From Acinetobacter sp. NIPH 298 (GTDB taxonomy: Bacteria > Pseudomonadota > Gammaproteobacteria > Pseudomonadales > Moraxellaceae), in assembly GCF_000369505.1 (NCBI RefSeq), contig NZ_KB850055.1, forward strand, positions 1,641,706 to 1,705,705: a stretch of DNA of 64,000 nucleotides, given 5' to 3'. Positions 57,935 through 64,000 of this stretch are shown here, one piece after another. The first letter of the stretch is position 1. Each line of letters starts with the position of its first letter. Made by a program: the position numbers and the translations under genes. Below the pieces are notes generated by a model. It saw only the letters and a program-made list of their open reading frames with translations. It was not told the origin of the DNA and searched no databases.

Positions 57935-59161
57935 ATGCAAGTTTATTTAGTAGGCGGTGCTGTTCGAGATCATTTACTTGGGCATCCCTATCACGAAAAA
58001 GATTATGTTGTTGTTGGCGCAACGCCAGAACAATTACTAGCGGAAGGCTATCAACCTGTTGGCAAAGACTTCCCTGTATTTTTACATCCCAAAACAAAAG
58101 AAGAATACGCACTCGCACGCACAGAACGTAAATCTGGAGTTGGTTATCATGGTTTCCAATGTTTTACAGACACTAGTGTTAAGTTAGAAGAAGATTTAAT
58201 CCGCCGCGACCTTACCATCAATGCCATGGCAATGGATGAACAAGGCAAAGTTTATGACCCCTATGGCGGACAAAAAGATCTAGACCAAAAAATTCTGCGC
58301 CATGTTTCTGATGCTTTTACCGAAGATCCACTTCGCGTACTTCGAGTTGCACGCTTTGCTGCACGATATGCGGCGTATGACTTTAAAATTGCGGATGAAA
58401 CACTGCAACTCATGCAAGACATCGCGCAATCAGGCGAATTAAATGCCCTTACTCCAGAACGCGTCTGGAAAGAAACCTCTCGAGCATTAATGGAAGATCA
58501 CGCAGATGTGTATTTTCAAATACTCAAAGACTGTGGTGCTTTAAAAATCTTATTTCCTGAACTCGATGCCTTGTTTGGTGTACCACAACGCCCTGAATAC
58601 CATCCTGAAATAGATTGTGGTATTCATACACTTATGGCACTGAAACAAGCATGTCAGGCAAATTATGCGCTAGATGTGCGCTTCGCTGTACTTGTGCACG
58701 ACTTAGGCAAAGCACTCACCCCTGTTGAAGAATTACCAAGACATATTATGCATGAAGAACGCGGTATACAGCCCGTGACTGATGTGTGTGATCGCTTAAA
58801 AGTACCTAGCTATCTTAAAAATCTAGCGCTCACCGTATGCAAAGAACATTTGAAATGTCATCAAGTCAAAAATCTAAAACCCGGTACGTTATGGCGTTTT
58901 TTACAACGCTTAGATGTACTGCGTAGACCTGAAAAAGCTAAAGCTTTTGTTCAAGCCTGTGAATGCGATGCCAAAGGTCGTTTGGGTTTAGAACACCGCC
59001 CATATCCTCAGGCACAATATCTGCTAGATGCGATGGAAATCGTTAGACATATTCGGGCACAAGATCTACCTGAACACATTAAAGGCCCTGAAATAGGCGA
59101 AATGTTGATTCAATACCGTATTGAGGCATTAGCAAAATTTAAAGAACAGCACGAAGAATAA
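57935..59161 (+). CDS. cca: CCA-adding tRNA nucleotidyltransferase with HD domain
   Basis: Cca adds or repairs the 3' CCA of tRNA. The 408-residue protein has the nucleotidyltransferase start VYLVGGAVRDHLLG, RRDLTINAMAMDEQG and DPLRVLRVARFAARYA. The C-terminal HD domain has VHDLGKALTP, typical of the E. coli-type enzyme with phosphohydrolase activity. The ATG at 57935 matches the family; an upstream GTG frame has no conserved content. Its ribosome-binding site is inside a hairpin. Confidence 0.95.
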   Translation: MQVYLVGGAVRDHLLGHPYHEKDYVVVGATPEQLLAEGYQPVGKDFPVFLHPKTKEEYALARTERKSGVGYHGFQCFTDTSVKLEEDLIRRDLTINAMAMDEQGKVYDPYGGQKDLDQKILRHVSDAFTEDPLRVLRVARFAARYAAYDFKIADETLQLMQDIAQSGELNALTPERVWKETSRALMEDHADVYFQILKDCGALKILFPELDALFGVPQRPEYHPEIDCGIHTLMALKQACQANYALDVRFAVLVHDLGKALTPVEELPRHIMHEERGIQPVTDVCDRLKVPSYLKNLALTVCKEHLKCHQVKNLKPGTLWRFLQRLDVLRRPEKAKAFVQACECDAKGRLGLEHRPYPQAQYLLDAMEIVRHIRAQDLPEHIKGPEIGEMLIQYRIEALAKFKEQHEE

Positions 59162-59298
59162 ACCTGTTTAACATACCATCGTTGTGCGACGAAACAGTTT
59201 AAAATTTATATTAGACCCTTTCATAACCCTGCATATTTCTCCTATAGAGAGAATGAGGAACGATTGAAGTTTCGCAAGGGATTTATGAAAGAAGTCTA

Positions 59299-59925
59299 TT
59301 ATTTAGTCAATAATATTGGATCTTCAATGCTATAACCCGTTTCAAAAGGGATACCAAGGTATTTGACTGTCACAAGCACATTATTACTGTGAGGCACTTT
59401 ATAGACTTTAGATATATTCAACCCTTGCTTGTAAGTGTTAGCTGTTTGTAATGTACTTTTTAGATGGAAGCTTTTAACCCGATATTGATAAGACCATTTA
59501 TCAATGGATTCTTGTGGGTCATACCATGCCTCTGCCGTTCCCTTTTTCGTGGTTAATATTTGAATGTGAGCATTACGGTTGTGTACAGGTTGAAGTGAAA
59601 GTAAACGCTTTTGAATTTTCTTAATTTCTCTATCAAATTGCGTACTCTCTTGATCATAATCAATTAATTTAGTTTTAGGGTTGAGATAAAGCGAATGAAC
59701 TTGAATAAGTTTAGTCGGATTAGCACTATTTAATTGATAATAATAGAGTTGAGGTAAACGACCCCGACCGTCTTCAAAATGTCTCATCAGATAAACCTTT
59801 TGGGCCTTTCGATCCAACCCTAAAACTTCTATATGCTGTGGTCCGCCAACCGTTGCATAAACGGTTAGAGGTAAGCATGACAAAAAAAGTGCACCGAAAA
59901 TAATTTTTAGTATAGGTTTAGACAT
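59299..59925 (-). CDS. Exported unknown protein
   Basis: This 208-residue protein has a signal peptide (MSKPILKIIFGALFLSCLPLTVYA cut near TVG). The mature part starts GGPQHIEVLGLDRKAQKVYLMRH. It is basic and beta-rich, with many Lys/Gln/Tyr residues (KWSYQYRVKSFHLKSTL). The ATG at 59925 has a GGAG site upstream; an open frame extends 12 codons further. The family was not recognised. It sits alone between cca and the tsf terminator. Confidence 0.75.
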   Translation of the reverse strand: MSKPILKIIFGALFLSCLPLTVYATVGGPQHIEVLGLDRKAQKVYLMRHFEDGRGRLPQLYYYQLNSANPTKLIQVHSLYLNPKTKLIDYDQESTQFDREIKKIQKRLLSLQPVHNRNAHIQILTTKKGTAEAWYDPQESIDKWSYQYRVKSFHLKSTLQTANTYKQGLNISKVYKVPHSNNVLVTVKYLGIPFETGYSIEDPILLTK

Positions 59926-60090
59926 ATCCAGCTCCAAAGCAATCTGTATAGTTAAGCCCAATATATTGAGTTTTTAATGAAGATGGGGTTAATTTTCATC
60001 CATTACGCATTTATTTATAATAAGATCGAAAAATTCTTTTGTGACATGTTCTGGTATTGGTTTACCTAAAATGAATTTTTTATTTCCAAT

Positions 60091-60118
60091 AAAAAACCCA
60101 GCCAAAAATGACTGGGCT
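60091..60118 (-). terminator. Terminator of rpsB-tsf
   Basis: On the minus strand AAGCCCAG and CTGGGTTT form a stem with an A/T-rich loop and a six-T tail. It lies about 30 nt past the tsf stop. Confidence 0.85.
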
Positions 60119-60146
60119 TTTATAACTTTTACTTATTCAGTAAAAA

Positions 60147-61025
60147 TTATTGAGCAGCAGCAGCTTGAGCAGCAGCAACTTCGTCAGCAAAGCTCATTTC
60201 AGCTTTCTTCTCAATACCTTCGCCTACTTCGAAACGAACGAATTGAACAACAACTGTACCAGTCGCTTTCAATACATCAGCAACTTTTTTGTCGTTATCG
60301 ATTACATACATTTGACGATCAAGTGCAACTTCGTTCAAATATTTTTCAATTGAACCAGTTACCATTTTCTCAACGATGTTCGCAGGCTTACCAGACTCTA
60401 ATGCTTTCGCTTCAGCAATTTCTTTCTCTTTAGCGATCAAGTCAGCAGAAACAGCTTCAGCATTTACAGCAACTGGGTTGAATGCAGCAACGTGCATTGC
60501 AATACCTTTACCTGTATCAGCATCGCCAGTGTAAGCAACAACAACACCGATTTTTAAACCGTGTTTGTACACAGCCAAGTTTTCGCCTTCAACAATTTGA
60601 GCGCGACGAACTTGAATGTTTTCACCGATTTTTTGAACAAGTGCAACACGTGCTTCTTCTACTGTAGCGCCGTCTTCAAGCTTAAGTTCAGCAATTTTTG
60701 CAGCATCAGTTTCGCCAGCAGCAAGTGCAGCAGTAGCAACTTTATCAGAGAAGTTTTTGAAGTTTTCGTCTTTAGCAACGAAGTCAGTCTGACAGTTAAC
60801 TTCAACAAGAATCGCTTTGTTACCGTTTTGAATGATCGTGATCGCGCCATCAGCAGCAATATTACCTGCTTTTTTAGCAGCTTTTGCTTGACCTGATTTA
60901 CGAAGGTTATCAATCGCAAGTTCGATGTCGCCGCCTGCTTCTGTTAATGCTTTTTTACATTCCATCATCGCAAGACCAGTACGGTCACGTAATTCTTTTA
61001 CCATGCTCGCAGTAACTGCAGTCAT
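60147..61025 (-). CDS. tsf: Translation elongation factor Ts
   Basis: EF-Ts exchanges GDP for GTP on EF-Tu. The 292-residue protein has the N-terminal UBA-like start ([23 protein letters not shown]), the core [18 protein letters not shown] and a C-terminal [17 protein letters not shown]. It is downstream of rpsB, across a hairpin that may attenuate tsf relative to rpsB. Confidence 0.97.
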   Translation of the reverse strand: MTAVTASMVKELRDRTGLAMMECKKALTEAGGDIELAIDNLRKSGQAKAAKKAGNIAADGAITIIQNGNKAILVEVNCQTDFVAKDENFKNFSDKVATAALAAGETDAAKIAELKLEDGATVEEARVALVQKIGENIQVRRAQIVEGENLAVYKHGLKIGVVVAYTGDADTGKGIAMHVAAFNPVAVNAEAVSADLIAKEKEIAEAKALESGKPANIVEKMVTGSIEKYLNEVALDRQMYVIDNDKKVADVLKATGTVVVQFVRFEVGEGIEKKAEMSFADEVAAAQAAAAQ

Positions 61026-61064
61026 GTTGATCTCCTAAAATCGGTAGAAAATAAATCTGTTCAA

Positions 61065-61095
61065 CAAAAACGGCCCAAAGAAACTCTGGGCCGTT
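61065..61095 (-). terminator. Hairpin attenuator between rpsB and tsf
   Basis: On the minus strand AACGGCCCA and TGGGCCGTT form a perfect 9-bp stem with a 9-nt loop, then a run of Ts. Read-through would be needed to express tsf. Confidence 0.75.
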
Positions 61096-61163
61096 TGCAA
61101 TCTCGACGCTTTAATTTGCCACCATTACATGTCGCAAAAATGACAAGCTTGCGTCAAAACGCA

Positions 61164-61916
61164 TTAAGCCTCAGAAGCATCTTTAGCAGCGTCATCGCCT
61201 TTTGCTTGTGCATTTGCTTGTGATTGAGCATATTCTTTACCAGCAAGAATCGCATCAGCCATAGCAGAAGCATACAAAGTCACTGCACGGATCGCATCAT
61301 CATTACCCGGAATAACGTAATCAACGTTGTCTGGGTTAGAGTTTGTATCAACGATACCGATTACAGGAATACCTAAGTTTTTCGCTTCTTTGATTGCAAT
61401 CGCTTCGTGATCAACGTCGATTACAAATAATGCGTCAGGTAAACCACCCATGTTTTTAACGCCGCCTAAAGCACGTTCAAGCTTGTCCATCTCACGAGTA
61501 CGTTCTAAAGCTTCACGTTTAGTAAGCTTAGCAAAAGTACCGTCTTGAGATTGAGTTTGAAGATCTTTTAAACGGTTGATAGATTGGCGAAGTGTTTTCC
61601 AGTTCGTCAACATACCACCTAACCAGCGGTGATCTACATATGGTTGACCAGCGCGTTGAGCTTGTTCACGGATGATGTTAGAAGCAGCTCGTTTTGTACC
61701 AACGAATAATACTTTGTTCTTTTTGCTCGCAAGGTTGTTCACAAAGTTCAATGCATCATTTAACGCAGGAACAGTATGCTCAAGGTTGATGATGTGAATT
61801 TTGTTACGTGCGCCAAAAATGTATTGACGCATTTTTGGGTTCCAGAAACGAGTTTGGTGACCAAAGTGTGCGCCTGCTTGAAGAAGGTCGCGCATACCTA
61901 CGTTGTAATCTGCCAT
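61164..61916 (-). CDS. rpsB: 30S ribosomal protein S2
   Basis: S2 is a 250-residue small-subunit protein. Motifs include [39 protein letters not shown] and [26 protein letters not shown]. The ATG at 61916 is correct because [10 protein letters not shown] matches the family. AAGGTAAAG precedes it. It is divergent from map, as in many Gammaproteobacteria, and forms an operon with tsf. Confidence 0.97.
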   Translation of the reverse strand: MADYNVGMRDLLQAGAHFGHQTRFWNPKMRQYIFGARNKIHIINLEHTVPALNDALNFVNNLASKKNKVLFVGTKRAASNIIREQAQRAGQPYVDHRWLGGMLTNWKTLRQSINRLKDLQTQSQDGTFAKLTKREALERTREMDKLERALGGVKNMGGLPDALFVIDVDHEAIAIKEAKNLGIPVIGIVDTNSNPDNVDYVIPGNDDAIRAVTLYASAMADAILAGKEYAQSQANAQAKGDDAAKDASEA

Positions 61917-61952
61917 TTTCTTTACCTTAAGATTTGGGTTAGGCCTCCATAT

Positions 61953-62011
61953 ATCCGCATTCTCCACCTATTGCTAGGCACCCAGAGTAATGTGACGATA
62001 TATGTGCGGAT
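61953..62011 (-). promoter_or_regulatory. rpsB leader stem (putative autoregulatory structure)
   Basis: On the minus strand ATCCGCA and TGCGGAT form a 7-bp stem that encloses about 45 nt with a smaller hairpin. It is 36 nt before the rpsB ATG. Autoregulatory S2 leaders are known in Gammaproteobacteria; this is a plausible homologue but was not compared with the family model. Confidence 0.55.
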
Positions 62012-62143
62012 TTTGTACGACTATTTTACCATACAATTTCGTAATACCCCCCATTAAGAAAGATAGTCACGAAAAGCAATTGATAAAATAGGCGGCTATT
62101 TATACCATAGTCACTTGCGAATTACCAAAAGTTTTTAGAGATC

Positions 62144-62968
62144 ATGAATACAACTTATACAGCTCCTCGCCGATTAATCAAAACTCCCGATGAAATTGAA
62201 AAAATGCGTGTTGCAGGGAAACTGGCAGCTGAAGTTTTAGACATGATTAAGCCTTTTATTAAGGCAGGTGTGAGTACACTAGAACTCGACACAATTTGTC
62301 ATGATCACATTGTCAACGCTCAGCAAGCCATTCCTGCTTGTTTGGGTTATGGCGCAGCACCAGGTCGCCCTGCTTTCCAACACACAATCTGCACATCGGT
62401 TAACCATGTGGTCTGTCACGGTATCCCGTCCGAAGCAAAAACGCTTAAAAATGGTGACATTCTAAATATTGATGTGACTGTTATTAAAGATGGCTATCAC
62501 GGCGATACCAATATGATGTATATCGTTGGTGGAGAGACTTCTATTCTAGCAAATCGCCTCTGTAAGGTTGCACAGGAAGCGATGTATCGTGGTATGGCAA
62601 CAGTTAAGGACGGTTCATATCTTGGCGATGTCGGTCATGCAATTCAACAATATGTTGAATCTGAACGCTTCAGCGTCGTTCGTGAATATTGTGGTCATGG
62701 TATTGGCAATGTCTTCCATGATGAACCACAAGTGTTGCACTATGGTCAAAAAGGTACGGGCATGCGCCTTGAAGCGGGCATGACCTTTACGATCGAACCA
62801 ATGGTGAATGCAGGCGTTTGGCAAACCAAATTATTAGGTGATAAATGGACGGTTGTAACCAAAGACCATAAATTATCTGCTCAATATGAGCATACGATTT
62901 TAGTCACTCAAACAGGGATTGAGGTTTTAACTGCGCGCCCTGAAGAAGATTTATCTCGTTTTATGTAA
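62144..62968 (+). CDS. map: Methionine aminopeptidase
   Basis: Map removes the N-terminal Met from new proteins. The 274-residue type I protein has the five metal ligands in the expected places: the Asp pair in DILNIDVTVIKDGYHGDTNMMY, His in EYCGHGIGNVFHDEPQ, Glu in MTFTIEPMV and Glu in QYEHTILVT. It is divergent from rpsB. Confidence 0.97.
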   Translation: MNTTYTAPRRLIKTPDEIEKMRVAGKLAAEVLDMIKPFIKAGVSTLELDTICHDHIVNAQQAIPACLGYGAAPGRPAFQHTICTSVNHVVCHGIPSEAKTLKNGDILNIDVTVIKDGYHGDTNMMYIVGGETSILANRLCKVAQEAMYRGMATVKDGSYLGDVGHAIQQYVESERFSVVREYCGHGIGNVFHDEPQVLHYGQKGTGMRLEAGMTFTIEPMVNAGVWQTKLLGDKWTVVTKDHKLSAQYEHTILVTQTGIEVLTARPEEDLSRFM

Positions 62969-62995
62969 TTTATTATTGATCTTTAAATTACTCTC

Positions 62996-63024
62996 AAAAA
63001 AGCTATTTCGGTAGCTTTTTTTTA
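62996..63024 (+). terminator. Terminator of map
   Basis: AAAAAAGCTA and TAGCTTTTTT form a 10-bp stem with a 6-nt loop and a T-run. Confidence 0.85.
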
Positions 63025-63176
63025 TATCCATAATTTCTTCATCAATTTATCTAAATAAAACAAAATATTTCATAAGCACAACAATTATAAAATCTAACTA
63101 AACACACTATTCATAAAAAAGAGTTATGTTGGGCGCAAGAAAAATCCTTACAAACTTTTGGACATGGAGTCCCTCG

Positions 63177-64000
63177 ATGATGAAAAAGTCATTTCCTTTC
63201 TTAATAACAGGGCTTTGCACCCTCCCCACGCTTGCTTTTGCAGACTCGCCCTATTTTAGTCTTAAAGATGGTGATGGATTTAAACGTTTCTCTGTTTCCG
63301 CGGGTTGGTTACATGCGATGCCTCAAGGCTCAGCAAATCCAATCAACGTAAATACAAGCATTGCTGAAGGAACCCAATCAAAAGTTGGTTCAGTGACCGC
63401 GGATTCCGTATTAAATGCGATTGATCGTTCTACAGAAGAAGGTAAAACCAAATATAATACTTTATCAACCTTACTTAAAACACCTATCGTTTCCAATGTT
63501 ATTTCAGAACAAATAGATGGTGTTACCCACTTAAGAAGCAATATTTCTGGCGAAGCTACAATCAATGGATTATCTAACTGGCAAGCTCAAGGCACAGGCT
63601 TAGAAGCTGATAATGTTGATACAGTAGGTATCATGGCTAATTATCATTTCACAGATAATCTTTCTTTAGAAGTTAAAGCAGGTATTCCACCTAAAGTAGA
63701 CATAAAAGGAAAAGGGCAAATTTACGCACCATTAACTGGTATAGATAAACCAGGTGGTATTGGTTCAGTTCTCGGTGATATTCCTTTAAAACAAGATATT
63801 CATATCACCGATTTAACTCAGGGCGATAAAGCAGCTTCCGCACGGGCATGGTTACCAGCAGTCGAACTCCACTACCAATTCGGTAAAACGGGTGTCAATA
63901 AATTCCGCCCTTATGTAGGGGCTGGTGTCATGTATGCTTACTTCAATGATCTAAAAATGAATTCAGGCATTGAGTCCGACCTCATCGCAGCAGGTCACAT
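63177..64000 (+). CDS. OmpW-family outer-membrane protein (truncated by window edge)
   Basis: The reading frame runs off the right edge. A signal peptide (MMKKSFPFLITGLCTLPTLA cut near FA-DSP) is followed by GFKRFSVSAGWLHAMPQGSANPINVNT. The later LPAVELHYQFGKTGVNKFRPYVGAGVMYAYF is the OmpW signature of an eight-stranded barrel that carries hydrophobic substrates. GGAG lies 7 nt before the ATG at 63177. An extra-long extracellular insert separates the first and later strands. At least 274 residues are present. Confidence 0.85.
   Translation, partial: MMKKSFPFLITGLCTLPTLAFADSPYFSLKDGDGFKRFSVSAGWLHAMPQGSANPINVNTSIAEGTQSKVGSVTADSVLNAIDRSTEEGKTKYNTLSTLLKTPIVSNVISEQIDGVTHLRSNISGEATINGLSNWQAQGTGLEADNVDTVGIMANYHFTDNLSLEVKAGIPPKVDIKGKGQIYAPLTGIDKPGGIGSVLGDIPLKQDIHITDLTQGDKAASARAWLPAVELHYQFGKTGVNKFRPYVGAGVMYAYFNDLKMNSGIESDLIAAGH

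Overview
The window looks like chromosome of an Acinetobacter species (Moraxellaceae, Gammaproteobacteria). It is AT-rich. The order alaS-lysC-csrA, the purH-purD pair behind fis, the SAH riboswitch before ahcY-metF, divergent map/rpsB-tsf, and an AbeS-like SMR pump all fit that genus. No tRNA, rRNA, CRISPR array or intact insertion sequence was seen. Species was not resolved.

Layout. 1-5258 (minus strand): an ABM-domain protein, purA, hisZ, two small unknown genes (one apparently decayed) and a GAPDH-family dehydrogenase. 5497-10665: alaS, lysC, csrA, then rnhB on the minus strand. 10706-14861: a lipoprotein, cytochrome b561, an adenine-salvage pair (adenine deaminase plus NCS2 permease) and a small membrane-anchored protein. 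15185-25342 is an accessory iron/redox region. It has a siderophore-type TonB receptor with a Fur-like box, a second TonB receptor with a glycine-rich plug, and a putative trans-envelope electron chain (CysJ-like flavoprotein, PepSY membrane protein, ApbE-DUF2271 fusion) divergent from a DUF4198 protein across another Fur-like box. 25458-27178: an AraC regulator and a fatty-acid-hydroxylase-like membrane protein.

27291-33202 is an RHS polymorphic-toxin locus. A 1610-residue RHS/YD-repeat protein carries a Sec-type signal peptide and ends in an unrecognised toxin tip of about 200 residues. It overlaps a membrane-anchored candidate immunity gene by 10 nt. Downstream lies a decayed duplicate of the RHS core interrupted by a small hairpin insert, and upstream a small lipoprotein.

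33410-64000 is mostly core metabolism and information processing: SMR pump, mnmG, prmA, a zinc-ribbon/DUF3426 protein, fis, purH, purD, the metQ-metN-metI methionine importer, a deacetylase-family pair, gloB, the SAH-riboswitch ahcY-metF unit, rsmE, a GGDEF/EAL protein, maeB, cca, tsf, rpsB, map and a truncated ompW at the right edge. Methionine, SAM and SAH handling recurs (metQNI, ahcY, metF).

The two regions most worth following up are the flavin/PepSY redox cluster and the RHS toxin-immunity locus. Several smaller regulatory structures are also notable: a terminator-like hairpin that buries the cca ribosome-binding site, a terminator 55 nt before hisZ, three 10-bp-phased repeats before the second TonB receptor, and palindromes before metQ.
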